DNA from: Melioribacteraceae bacterium
GTDB lineage: Bacteria; Bacteroidota; Ignavibacteria; Ignavibacteriales; Melioribacteraceae
Direction: 5' to 3'
Length of the DNA stretch: 64,000 nucleotides
Assembly: GCA_021647785.1 (NCBI GenBank)
Contig: JAKIUC010000007.1
Coordinates: 30,738-94,737 of the forward strand
Within the stretch, counting starts at the first letter, position 1. Each line of letters opens with the position of its first letter. Shown here one piece after another: positions 36,834 to 45,332 of this stretch. The position numbers and the translations under genes were made by a program. The notes beneath the pieces were generated by a model. The model did not search any database. It had not been told where the DNA came from and was given only the letters and a program-made list of their open reading frames with translations.

Positions 36834-38322
36834 AAATTAAATCTCCTAAATTATCTAATGTAATTATTTTAACACCATCAACTATTTTATCTATTTCATA
36901 CTTTAGCAAAAATTTTATTTTCTTCTTCCCTTTGTGGTTCACTTTTTCCATTAATACTTTTTTGCTTATGTTATCAAACTTTTTGTTACCTCCATAAAAA
37001 TATGCCGAGCCTCTATATTGCAAAATAATATAATGATCAAAAACAGAAGCAAGTGTGGCTATCATTCTTTTTCCATACTCCGACCTGGAACTTAAAGGCG
37101 TTAAGGATGAAATCGAAAATATTCCGTTATCATTCAATTTACTTTTAGCAACTTTAAAAAACTCCTCTGTGTAAGTCATTGCAATTTGCCTTGAGTATGC
37201 AGGGGGAATATCGTGTAGTATTAAATCATATTTCTTTTTACTATTTGCTAAATAATGTTTTGCATCATCGGCAATAAACGTCCAATTATTTAACTTGTTA
37301 AGTCTATTATATTTTTGGAAGTACTTTTTACTGGTATTAAATACCTCTTCATCAATATCAACAATATCTATTGAAGAAGATATATCCCCAATTCTGCCAA
37401 CGGTGGACATTGAACCACATCCGAGAACGCATACACTTGGGTTGCTTAAAAAATTTATAGGGTATTCAGCAATAAAATAACTATAATTATAATGGGAGCC
37501 ACGTGCAAATTGTCTCTTCCCATTTAGCACCAACATTTTATCCCTTTTTGATAATTGCAGCATCTCTATTTTTTGATAAGGTGAATATTTTGTGTAAATA
37601 ACTTTCTCAATCTTTTTTTCACCATACCATTGTTTGTAAAACCAGCCCGAATATTTTTTATCTAATTGATTAAAGAAAAGAATAAAAAGTAAACTTGGAA
37701 CTATTGTTAAAATTAAAACCAGTTTGTTTCTCGTTAAAAGAAGAAGGATAATTATAAAAATTACGAGATAGAGAGCTATCATCAATAAATGAGATATTGA
37801 TGATAATATTGGAATTAATAAAAGACCAACTATTGAACCGGCAACCTCGATAGAATAAAATTTTGCAATGTTGCTCTCTTCTGCTTCAATAATTTTTGGA
37901 AGAAAAATAGAGAATAACGAAGTACCCCCTAAGAAAAGAATTATAAAAATAATTAAGTATGCAGTAACAACACCCAACTCCGGAGTAAGGTTTGAACCAC
38001 CATATCTCTCGTTTACCACCGATGTAATTATATACGAAAGTGGTTGGATATAAATAATTAAAAGTAGTTGAACAACTATGAACAGAGGAATTAGATATAT
38101 AATCACTTTTTCAGTTAATCTATCTGAAAACAAATACCCAAGGGAAATGCCAGAAAAATATGATAACGTGAAGAGCATAATAGCAAATTCTAATTGACGA
38201 AAAGCAACATTGGTATGGTGAACCATAACAAAATTGAATAACATTAAGTTTAACCCAATAAGAAAAAGTAGTAATTCGTTTTTCTTAATGCCTCGCAAAA
38301 TAGTACGTGCTGATTTTAACAT
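36826..38322 (-). CDS. Membrane protein with spermidine-synthase-like C-terminal domain (split form)
   Basis: The 498-residue protein has seven or eight membrane helices in its first 230 residues and a Rossmann methyltransferase/polyamine-synthase-like domain in the rest (VCVLGCGSMSTVGR, DIVDIDEEVFNTSKKYF, ADDAKHYLAN). Where spermidine synthases have DSTDP it reads DIPPA, so both acidic residues that hold the polyamine are not conserved. It starts with ATG 38322. First gene of the operon with 36273 and 33826. A SpeE-like fold attached to a membrane domain is known in several bacterial families of unknown function. Confidence 0.75.
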   Translation of the reverse strand: MLKSARTILRGIKKNELLLFLIGLNLMLFNFVMVHHTNVAFRQLEFAIMLFTLSYFSGISLGYLFSDRLTEKVIIYLIPLFIVVQLLLIIYIQPLSYIITSVVNERYGGSNLTPELGVVTAYLIIFIILFLGGTSLFSIFLPKIIEAEESNIAKFYSIEVAGSIVGLLLIPILSSISHLLMIALYLVIFIIILLLLTRNKLVLILTIVPSLLFILFFNQLDKKYSGWFYKQWYGEKKIEKVIYTKYSPYQKIEMLQLSKRDKMLVLNGKRQFARGSHYNYSYFIAEYPINFLSNPSVCVLGCGSMSTVGRIGDISSSIDIVDIDEEVFNTSKKYFQKYNRLNKLNNWTFIADDAKHYLANSKKKYDLILHDIPPAYSRQIAMTYTEEFFKVAKSKLNDNGIFSISSLTPLSSRSEYGKRMIATLASVFDHYIILQYRGSAYFYGGNKKFDNISKKVLMEKVNHKGKKKIKFLLKYEIDKIVDGVKIITLDNLGDLIFE

Positions 38323-38696
38323 AGATTAAGTTATTAAATAATAATAATAATTGAAAAAGAACTTGCTATCAAAAATTAGAATAAAACAATTTTAAAGTCT
38401 GTAATAATAAATAAAAAAAACGTTTCCCAAAAATTAAATTATATCACGGCAAGCTGTAGATATCAGAAACCAGACAAGGGCAAAAGAGTCTTTTACCGAA
38501 AGCAGACCTTTGGAATGCTTTAGAGAGTTCAATTTTCATTCCACTATTTTTTTCGAAGGTTTTTCCAAAGAGATATCTTCATTGTACTATTGCAGTAAGA
38601 TTAAAAATTTCTAAAAATGGTTACATTTTGTTTTTCCAGCACATCTCTAAAGGAGTCTGTGACAAAATTGAATGTAACCCATTAGTTTGTTCGTGG
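38323..38696. other. Intergenic region with inverted repeat and possible gene remnant
   Basis: The 374 bases between MATE and the membrane operon carry a GGTTACATT/AATGTAACC inverted repeat (38619-38627 and 38671-38679, 43 bases apart), possibly the ends of a small 61-bp element. On the minus strand a start-less frame ending at TCA 38444-38446 reads through about 45 codons with plausible composition (for example SKAFQRSAFGKRLF). I could not identify it. Confidence 0.35.
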
Positions 38697-40034
38697 TTAA
38701 TCAAATTTTGCATGTTTTAAAAACTTCTGAAATCTTAAAATAAATAAAACTGCTGCAAGCGATAAACCCACTACCAGACTGACCCAAATACCCACTGCAC
38801 CAAATCCTAAAGTAAACCCCAAGAAATAAGCAACCGGAAGCCCGATAACCCAAAATGCAATAAACGCAATTACCATAGTTATTTTTAAATCTGTTAAACC
38901 TCTTAAAATTCCAACGCCTACAACTTGCAAGCCATCAACTACTTGGAAGAACGAAGCAACAATAATTAATGAAGCTGCTATTTCTATTACATCTGTATCA
39001 TTAATATATAGTGTCGGGAGGTAATCACGCAACACGAAAAACATAAGTCCGAAAAAACTCATTATTAAAGTAATGATAGCTAGGGCGGAATATCCCGCCT
39101 TTTTAATTCCAGCTAAATCTCTTTTTCCCAAGTAATTTCCAACACGAATTGTGGCAGCAATTGAAACACCAAGACCAACCATAAAAGTTATTGATGCAAG
39201 ATTAATTGCTATTTGATGTGCTGCCAATTCATTTGTGCCAATCCATCCCACCATTACAGCAGCAAACACAAACCCGCCAACTTCAAAGAACATTTGAAAG
39301 CCACCGGGAATTCCAAGATTGACAATTTTTTTAATTACAGTAAAGTTGATGCTTTTAAATTTTAGCGAGGGATCAAATTCTTGAAATGATTTTGAATTTC
39401 GCACATAGATAAAAATTGCTATTGCAATAAATACTCTTGTTAATAGTGTGGAATATCCGGCACCGTCCAATTCCATTCTTGGAAAACCGAGATTACCAAA
39501 AATTAAAACCCAATTTCCAAAAACATTAACAACATTGGAAGCTAACAATATATACATAGGAGGTTTCGTAAATGAAAGCCCTTCGGAAAATTGTTTGTAT
39601 GTTTGAAAGAGCATAAATGGGATGATGGATAAATTTAATATTTTCAAATACGATTCAGCATAACGTGCAACTTCAATTGGCTGGTCTAAGTAATAAACTA
39701 AATCTGCTAAAAAGTATATTGGAATTACGAGAAGGAATGAAAAAATAATGTTAACAAGTAATCCTTGACGAAGTATAACCCCGCATTCATCGTGGTTATC
39801 AGAGCCTTTTGCAATTGCTACAAGAGGAGTTAGTGCTACGCTCATTCCAATTCCGAGAACAAGAATTAATAAAATCAATCCGTTAACCAAAGAAGATGCA
39901 GCAAGTGGAACCGCCCCAAGTCTGCCAACCATTAGGCTATCAACAACTCCAAGCATCATGTGTCCTAATTGACCTATTACAACTGGGTAAGCAAGTTTGA
40001 GAGTTTCTTTAATGTGAAATTTATAGTTGTTCAT
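38697..40034 (-). CDS. MATE family efflux transporter
   Basis: A 445-residue protein with twelve predicted membrane helices in two bundles of six. The first helix region LAYPVVIGQLGHMMLGVVDSLMVGRLG is the MATE signature (the D of VDSLMVG lines up with the NorM-like cation site), and the loop VGWIGTNELAAHQIAINLAS begins the second bundle. It exports cationic or drug-like compounds by Na+ or H+ antiport at the inner membrane. Single gene; substrate unknown. Confidence 0.92.
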   Translation of the reverse strand: MNNYKFHIKETLKLAYPVVIGQLGHMMLGVVDSLMVGRLGAVPLAASSLVNGLILLILVLGIGMSVALTPLVAIAKGSDNHDECGVILRQGLLVNIIFSFLLVIPIYFLADLVYYLDQPIEVARYAESYLKILNLSIIPFMLFQTYKQFSEGLSFTKPPMYILLASNVVNVFGNWVLIFGNLGFPRMELDGAGYSTLLTRVFIAIAIFIYVRNSKSFQEFDPSLKFKSINFTVIKKIVNLGIPGGFQMFFEVGGFVFAAVMVGWIGTNELAAHQIAINLASITFMVGLGVSIAATIRVGNYLGKRDLAGIKKAGYSALAIITLIMSFFGLMFFVLRDYLPTLYINDTDVIEIAASLIIVASFFQVVDGLQVVGVGILRGLTDLKITMVIAFIAFWVIGLPVAYFLGFTLGFGAVGIWVSLVVGLSLAAVLFILRFQKFLKHAKFD

Positions 40035-40107
40035 CTGTTATATTTATGATTAATTTAGCGTTACATTCTACTAAGAAATAAGATATAATAAAATAAGAAT
40101 ATCTAAA

Positions 40108-41073
40108 ATGAACATTATTAAGAAATTATATATCATACTATTTCTCTTTGTTTTTTCTGCTTTGATTGCCCAGACAGTGAAATGTAATTTTTGCAAAAAA
40201 AACATTGATGCCGAATATCTTGTAGTAGATGGCAACCCCTATCACAATGACCATTTCAAATGTGCTAATTGTAATAAGCCAATTGGCGGCAATTACTATT
40301 CTAAAGATGGGAGATATTTTGATAATAAATGTTACGAGAAATTATTTTTACCAAAATGTGCAGTTTGCAGTACACCTATAAATGGGAAGTATCTTGTTGA
40401 TTCATACGGAGTAAAGGTTCACAAATACCACGAAAACAAATTGAACTATTGTGATAATTGTAATAGAATAATTTCAGAAAAAACAACTCGGGGCGGTGTA
40501 AAGTATAGTGATGGTAGGAACATTTGCAAATTGTGCTACAATAAAAAACTGAATTCTTATGAAGAATATACGAGGTCATTAGATGTCGTTATTAATCGTT
40601 TAAATAATTATGGATTGAGATTTAATAAATCAAAAATTAAATTAAAAATAGTTGATTTAAATAAACTTCAGCAAATATCTAAGAATAGATATTCGAAAAG
40701 TATCCGAGGGTTTACATTTACAAGCATTGAAGTTGTCGGAAGTAAAAAAATATTTCAACATACAGTATATATTCTAAGTAGGATTCCATCCAAGTATGCT
40801 GAATCAACAATTGCTCACGAGCTAATGCATATCTGGATAAGCGAAAACCTCGAACACAAATTATCATCTCAATTGGAAGAGGGAAGCTGCAATTATATCT
40901 CATACACTTATCTGAAATCAGATTACTCCAGTGATGCTAAGGATATTATAAAACAACTCTACAATAATCCGGATAAAATTTATGGTGGCGGGTATAGAAA
41001 AGTTTATGAAAAATTTAGAGGAAGAGACTTTAATCTGTTCTTGAATTATTTAAGGAAAAACACATCAATTTGA
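40108..41073 (+). CDS. Exported LIM-domain DA1-like zinc metallopeptidase
   Basis: A 321-residue protein with a signal peptide (1-21, ending LIAQ). Two LIM-type zinc fingers follow: Cys26/Cys29, His46-His49, Cys52/Cys55, Cys75 and Cys84/Cys87, His105-His108, Cys115/Cys118, Cys140/Cys143. The C-terminal half has the DA1 peptidase motif HELMHIW (His237, Glu238, His241) followed by LEEGSCN, which matches the EEG-C signature of plant DA1 ubiquitin-regulated peptidases. Architecture and catalytic residues thus copy a eukaryotic regulatory peptidase, but here secreted to the periplasm. Genes of this type occur sporadically in bacteria. Substrate unknown. Confidence 0.85.
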   Translation: MNIIKKLYIILFLFVFSALIAQTVKCNFCKKNIDAEYLVVDGNPYHNDHFKCANCNKPIGGNYYSKDGRYFDNKCYEKLFLPKCAVCSTPINGKYLVDSYGVKVHKYHENKLNYCDNCNRIISEKTTRGGVKYSDGRNICKLCYNKKLNSYEEYTRSLDVVINRLNNYGLRFNKSKIKLKIVDLNKLQQISKNRYSKSIRGFTFTSIEVVGSKKIFQHTVYILSRIPSKYAESTIAHELMHIWISENLEHKLSSQLEEGSCNYISYTYLKSDYSSDAKDIIKQLYNNPDKIYGGGYRKVYEKFRGRDFNLFLNYLRKNTSI

Positions 41074-41079
41074 AGCTAA

Positions 41080-41178
41080 GGGGGTGGAATAAAATAAGTC
41101 ATGGATCTTAAATTGCTAACTTGGTGTTTTTGTTGATCATACAACTTGTAAATCGCCGAGTTATTCTATTCCACCCCC
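41080..41178. repeat. 99-bp MITE-like element with 12-bp terminal inverted repeats
   Basis: The sequence starts GGGGGTGGAATA and ends TATTCCACCCCC, perfect 12-bp inverted repeats, with 75 bases between them. The flanks are TAA on both sides (41077-41079 and 41179-41181; CTAA also fits), as expected of a target duplication. It encodes nothing. It sits 7 bases after the DA1 gene stop, so the hairpin could also end that transcript. Confidence 0.6.
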
Positions 41179-41195
41179 TAAAATAACATTACAAA

Positions 41196-41289
41196 AAAAG
41201 CCCAACTTTTATGGGTCAGAAATATCTTATAGTTGCTAAAATACTTAGTTGAAAATTATTGGATTAAATAAAGCAAAAGTTGGGCTTTT
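41196..41289. repeat. 94-bp element with 15-bp inverted repeats
   Basis: The arms AAAAGCCCAACTTTT (41196-41210) and AAAAGTTGGGCTTTT (41275-41289) match perfectly across 64 bases. It could be a second small mobile element or, on either strand, a long terminator-like hairpin with A/T ends. No coding frame inside. Confidence 0.55.
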
Positions 41290-41380
41290 AGTTCCGCATG
41301 GGCGAGATTAATTTTGCTATTATAGTTACACTGAAAGAATCCTCATAAGTAGTCTCTCAGACCAAAGGGTTTAAATAAAT

Positions 41381-41408
41381 GTAGTGAACGAAAACATTCG
41401 TTCACTAC
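41381..41408. repeat. Perfect 12-bp hairpin
   Basis: GTAGTGAACGAA and TTCGTTCACTAC pair perfectly with a 4-base AACA loop. There is no T tract beside it, so it is not a standard terminator. It abuts the next inverted-repeat element. Confidence 0.6.
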
Positions 41409-41511
41409 TAGTGTTAAGTCAAGTATGTAATGTCCAACAATATTTACCCTCACTCCTTTGGAGGGGTGAGTTCTTTGATTATACGACTTTGTATATTTGA
41501 CACGACACTAG
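41408..41511. repeat. Inverted-repeat element (CTAGTGT ends)
   Basis: CTAGTGT at 41408-41414 pairs with ACACTAG at 41505-41511, extending imperfectly inward to 14 bases (CTAGTGTTAAGTCA against CTAGTGTCGTGTCA, 10 of 14 equal). An inner hairpin CTCACTCC...GGGTGAG sits at 41449-41470. It looks like a decayed mini-transposon. Confidence 0.4.
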
Positions 41512-41546
41512 ACTGTAATTATGTATAATTCCATTCCTCTAAAACA

Positions 41547-42368
41547 TTACTGATTCAAGAAACTCAAAAACGGAATTGCGTTAGTAAGGTAGAAGAACAA
41601 TAAGCTAAACCCAAGCCACAAGCCAACAATTGTTCCAATGTATTTTTTTGTGTTATCAGATTTAAACATTTTTGCGAAAGCAATACCAACCACCACATAG
41701 AACCATATCGAGATTATATCTACTTTGCTAAATAAGAAACCAACAAACTCTTGTTTATCCAAATCCATAAATGTTGCAATGCTTAAGTCAGTAACCATTT
41801 TGTTCATAAGCATAGCGACTATTACTTGAAGAATAACTTGAACAGATGCAATATAGAATGGCAATCCGTAAGCCACCATTGCATTACTGAAAGTACCATC
41901 GCCGTTGAGGGCAAGTCTTGTAACACCATAATAGAACCCGCTAATAATAAAGAACACAAGAAAAGTAAAAATAATAATTCCAAAAATTTGAGGAATCATC
42001 ATTGCTAATCCTCCCCCTTCCATTCTTTCTCTAATTATCTCCATTTGAGAATCTGCTTGCTCTTGAGTCATGCTGCCATTATTTACAGCCTCGCTAAAAC
42101 TTTTCTCAATTGATTCTGTTTGCTTTTCAATCATCGAATATTTAATTGTCGGATTGCTCTGCATAATAACGGTTGATAGAGATAGAACAACTATGAATAT
42201 TAATAGTGGTATGAGCCAATCCACAACTTTAGTAGGAGCTTGAGCCATTTTTTCAAATGTACTTGCGGGTTCCGAAAACAAACCTACCATCTTGTCAGTA
42301 TGGCTTAATTCAAATTCCTCCTCCTCTAATAATTCTTCGTTTAATTGATCGTCATTTAAGTCTTCCAT
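41547..42368 (-). CDS. YIP1 family membrane protein
   Basis: The 273-residue protein has an acidic N-terminus, then the entry segment GLFSEPASTFEKMAQAPTKV of YIP1-like proteins, five or six membrane helices, and an inserted charged helix region around residues 80-115 (EKQTESIEKSF). ATG 42368 is preceded by GGGAGGA; a TTG four codons upstream lies inside that ribosome site and is rejected. Bacterial YIP1 proteins have no defined function. It is transcribed alone, downstream of the repeat cluster. Confidence 0.75.
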   Translation of the reverse strand: MEDLNDDQLNEELLEEEEFELSHTDKMVGLFSEPASTFEKMAQAPTKVVDWLIPLLIFIVVLSLSTVIMQSNPTIKYSMIEKQTESIEKSFSEAVNNGSMTQEQADSQMEIIRERMEGGGLAMMIPQIFGIIIFTFLVFFIISGFYYGVTRLALNGDGTFSNAMVAYGLPFYIASVQVILQVIVAMLMNKMVTDLSIATFMDLDKQEFVGFLFSKVDIISIWFYVVVGIAFAKMFKSDNTKKYIGTIVGLWLGFSLLFFYLTNAIPFLSFLNQ

Positions 42369-42555
42369 TTTTCCTCCCAACTTTTGTGAATGTTAATATT
42401 GGATTTGTTACATTAAAAATAACACTTCTGAATAAAAATAAAAATTAAATTTCAAAATCATTTTATAGAAAAAACATTCAATAAGAGTAAAGACTTTTTG
42501 AATCTTGTGTTTTGTTATTCAATCAATTATGTTGATACTAAAATTTGGAAAAAAT

Positions 42556-43932
42556 ATGAAGACAATAATTGAACCTTTTCGTATAAAATCGGTTGAGCCT
42601 ATAAAATTTACAACTCGGGAAGAGCGAGAAAAAACATTAATTGAATCTGGGTATAATCCGTTTTTAATAAAAGCTGAAGATGTAATAATTGATTTACTAA
42701 CTGATAGCGGAACATCAGCTATGAGTGCCAAACAGTGGGCTGGAATAATGAATGGAGATGAATCTTACGCAGGCTCAAGAAGTTTTTACAGATTTGAATC
42801 AACTGTAAAAAACATTACTGGTAATAAATTTATAATTCCAACTCATCAGGGTAGGGCGGCTGAAAAGATTTTATTCGCTATTCTTGGGGGTGAGGGGAAG
42901 TTCATTCCGAACAACACGCACTTTGATACAACCCGTGCTAACATTGAGTTTAGTGGAGCAGAGGCTGTTGACTTACTTGTTGAGGTTGGAAAACATCCTG
43001 AAATAAAAGCTGATTTCAAAGGGAATATGGATGTTGATGCACTCGATAATTTCATAAAAAAAACCGGAGCAGAAAATATTCCGGTAGTAATGATTACAAT
43101 TACAAATAATTCTGGCGGTGGTCAACCAGTATCAATGGAAAACATTCGTGAAACTAGACGTGTTTGCGACAAGTACGGAATCCCTTTATTTATTGATGCT
43201 TGCAGATTTGCAGAGAATGCCTATTTTATCAAACATCGCGAAAAAGGATATGAGAACAAATCCGTTCTTGAAATTTCGCAAGAGATATTCTCTTACGCAG
43301 ATGGGGCAACAATGAGTGCAAAGAAGGATGCCCTTGTAAACATTGGAGGTTTCCTATCATTGAATGATGAAGAGCTTGCAATGAAATGTCGAAACCTTTT
43401 AATTGTAACAGAAGGATTTCCAACCTACGGTGGTCTTGCCGGTCGTGATCTCGAAGCTGTTGCTCAAGGGTTAGATGAAATTCTTGATGAAGACTATCTA
43501 CACTACAGAATTAAAAGTACTGAATACCTTGGCAACAAAATGACGGATGCAGGTATCCCAATAATAGAACCACCTGGTGGACATGCAATTTACCTTGATG
43601 CAAAAGGGTTTCTACCAAATATGCCAGTAAGTCAATTTCCTGGGCAGGCAATAGTCTGCGAACTATACATAGTTGGTGGTGTTCGTGTAGTAGAGATAGG
43701 AAGTGTGATGTTTGGAAAATATGATGAGAATGGAAATCACGTAGCACCAGCAATGGAGTTGGTACGTTTTGCAATTCCAAGACGTGTTTATACACAGAGC
43801 CATATTGATTATGTAGCAGAAGTTGTAATTGAAGTATTTCAAAACAGAGAAAAATTAAAAGGATTAGAGTTTACTTACGAAGCACCGATGCTAAGACATT
43901 TCACTGCTAAATTTAAACCAGTTGATTATTAA
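42556..43932 (+). CDS. tnaA: Tryptophanase
   Basis: The 458-residue beta-eliminating lyase aligns along its length with tyrosine phenol-lyase and tryptophanase, with the PLP lysine in MSAKKDALVNIGG (Lys257). At position 124 it has Asp (HFDTTR), as tryptophanase has, where tyrosine phenol-lyase has Thr; at position 381 it has Ile (RVVEIG) where the lyase has Arg, its phenol-binding residue. These two sites support tryptophan to indole, pyruvate and ammonia. Other segments (DLLTDSGTSAMSAKQWAG) look closer to the tyrosine lyase. Start ATG 42556; an upstream TTG frame adds 17 unlike residues. First gene of an operon ending with dctP. Confidence 0.8.
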   Translation: MKTIIEPFRIKSVEPIKFTTREEREKTLIESGYNPFLIKAEDVIIDLLTDSGTSAMSAKQWAGIMNGDESYAGSRSFYRFESTVKNITGNKFIIPTHQGRAAEKILFAILGGEGKFIPNNTHFDTTRANIEFSGAEAVDLLVEVGKHPEIKADFKGNMDVDALDNFIKKTGAENIPVVMITITNNSGGGQPVSMENIRETRRVCDKYGIPLFIDACRFAENAYFIKHREKGYENKSVLEISQEIFSYADGATMSAKKDALVNIGGFLSLNDEELAMKCRNLLIVTEGFPTYGGLAGRDLEAVAQGLDEILDEDYLHYRIKSTEYLGNKMTDAGIPIIEPPGGHAIYLDAKGFLPNMPVSQFPGQAIVCELYIVGGVRVVEIGSVMFGKYDENGNHVAPAMELVRFAIPRRVYTQSHIDYVAEVVIEVFQNREKLKGLEFTYEAPMLRHFTAKFKPVDY

Positions 43933-43935
43933 AAA

Positions 43936-44760
43936 ATGAAATTAAAAAAGAAATTCAAGTTTTCCGATTCAAATCAAGTTTGGAGAATTAAAATAACAGA
44001 TACCGACAAACTTTTTGTTGAGACACGTGATACAGAGAAGATGAATGCATATTTCCACTGTTATGATTTATTCTCCAGAAAAAGAATTTTCACAGGACTT
44101 CAAATGAGAGAAAAATATTGGCTTGGCATTGAAGCAATAAAAGGTGATATAGTTTTCTTCCATCGGTTTGCAAAACCAGATATGCCAGCACATCGCGGGA
44201 TATTTGCTTTTGATATTACCACACAGAAAACCCTTTGGGATAATGAAGCATACGCCTTCCTCTTTTTGAAAGATGATTTGATTTATGTTTATCAAGAACG
44301 ATTTGAAGGAAGAAACTTTTATACACTCAGCATTAACAGTGGCGAAGTGGTTGAAGAATTGGGCAAAAAGGCAGAGGATATTAATAAACTGCGTGATGAA
44401 GCTGAACTCTCTGTTGATTACAGTAATTATGCTTTTCCAGAAAAACACTTTGGAAGTAGTAGTGATGAGAAGGTTGATTCACTAATTGCAAATGAATTAA
44501 AAAATATTGAAGTAGCAAGCGCGGTGGAGTATATAAATTCAAATGGACTTCTGCTTTTTAATTTTCATCAAATTGGAAAAAAGAAAGAGCTTATTAATAA
44601 ACTAAAAGTATTTGATTTATTTAAGGGGAAGGAGATATTTTATGAAGTTCTAAATAAATCTGCAAATGCTTTTGCTCCGGATTCTTTTTTTATTTATAAG
44701 AATTTAGTTATACTCATTAAAGAAAAAAAAGAGATTATCATTTTTGAAATTAAATATTAG
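43936..44760 (+). CDS. DUF4905 protein
   Basis: The 274-residue protein lacks a signal peptide and has about five beta-rich blades (GIFAFDITTQKTLWDNEAY; IYVYQERFEGRNFYTL). It matches the DUF4905 family of beta-propeller-like proteins found in Ignavibacteria and Bacteroidota. Function unknown. It begins 4 bases after the tryptophanase stop, so it is co-translated with it. A cytoplasmic location is implied. Confidence 0.65.
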   Translation: MKLKKKFKFSDSNQVWRIKITDTDKLFVETRDTEKMNAYFHCYDLFSRKRIFTGLQMREKYWLGIEAIKGDIVFFHRFAKPDMPAHRGIFAFDITTQKTLWDNEAYAFLFLKDDLIYVYQERFEGRNFYTLSINSGEVVEELGKKAEDINKLRDEAELSVDYSNYAFPEKHFGSSSDEKVDSLIANELKNIEVASAVEYINSNGLLLFNFHQIGKKKELINKLKVFDLFKGKEIFYEVLNKSANAFAPDSFFIYKNLVILIKEKKEIIIFEIKY

Positions 44761-44768
44761 AGGCTTCA

Positions 44769-45332
44769 ATGAATATTGCGATGGAAGAAAAAAAAGTAAT
44801 GCTTCAGATTGCGAGGAATTCGATAGCATCTATTTATGACAATAATGTTTTACCCGAAATCGATTATTCCAAATATCCAATACTTGAGACTAAAAAAGGA
44901 GCATTTGTAACGCTCACTGAAAACCACAATTTACGAGGCTGTATTGGCTACATTACCTCTGACATGCCTCTGCACAAAACAATAGAAGAGACAGCAAGGC
45001 ACGCAGCCATTGGCGATCCGAGATTCCCTGGGTTAACTAAAGAAGAATTTGGTAATATTGAAATTGAAATATCAATTCTCTCAGAACCATTTCCAATGAA
45101 AAGTTATGATGATATTATTGTTGGAACACATGGCTTAATTTTAACAGAGCAAGATAGACGCGGCTTACTTTTACCACAAGTTCCAATTGAACACAAAATG
45201 GATAAGGAAGAATATCTTTCAGCACTCTGTGAAAAATCAGGCTTTCATTCTAATTTTTGGAAAGAGAGAACTCTAAATATTGAAATGTTTACAGCAAATG
45301 TCTTTTCAGAAAAGGATTTGAAAAATGGATAG
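44769..45332 (+). CDS. AMMECR1-domain protein (AmmeMemoRadiSam system A)
   Basis: The 187-residue protein is a complete AMMECR1 domain; the signature LRGCIGYI and the block RDPRFPGLTKEEF-like (IGDPRFPGLTKEEFG) are present, with KSGFHSNFWKE near the end. AMMECR1, Memo and a radical SAM protein (AmrS) form a system whose chemistry is not established but is thought to modify RNA or protein. Here A is followed by B with an 8-base overlap; the radical SAM member is not adjacent. ATG 44769 is 8 bases after the DUF4905 stop. Confidence 0.9.
   Translation: MNIAMEEKKVMLQIARNSIASIYDNNVLPEIDYSKYPILETKKGAFVTLTENHNLRGCIGYITSDMPLHKTIEETARHAAIGDPRFPGLTKEEFGNIEIEISILSEPFPMKSYDDIIVGTHGLILTEQDRRGLLLPQVPIEHKMDKEEYLSALCEKSGFHSNFWKERTLNIEMFTANVFSEKDLKNG

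Noticed and set aside
33826..38322. Call of functional spermidine synthase (SpeE) for the membrane proteins
   Set aside because: The DxxDP and GGGDG residues needed for substrate binding are replaced in both copies.
42556..43932. Call of tyrosine phenol-lyase for the PLP lyase
   Set aside because: Positions 124 (Asp, not Thr) and 381 (Ile, not Arg) match tryptophanase, although some blocks resemble the phenol-lyase.
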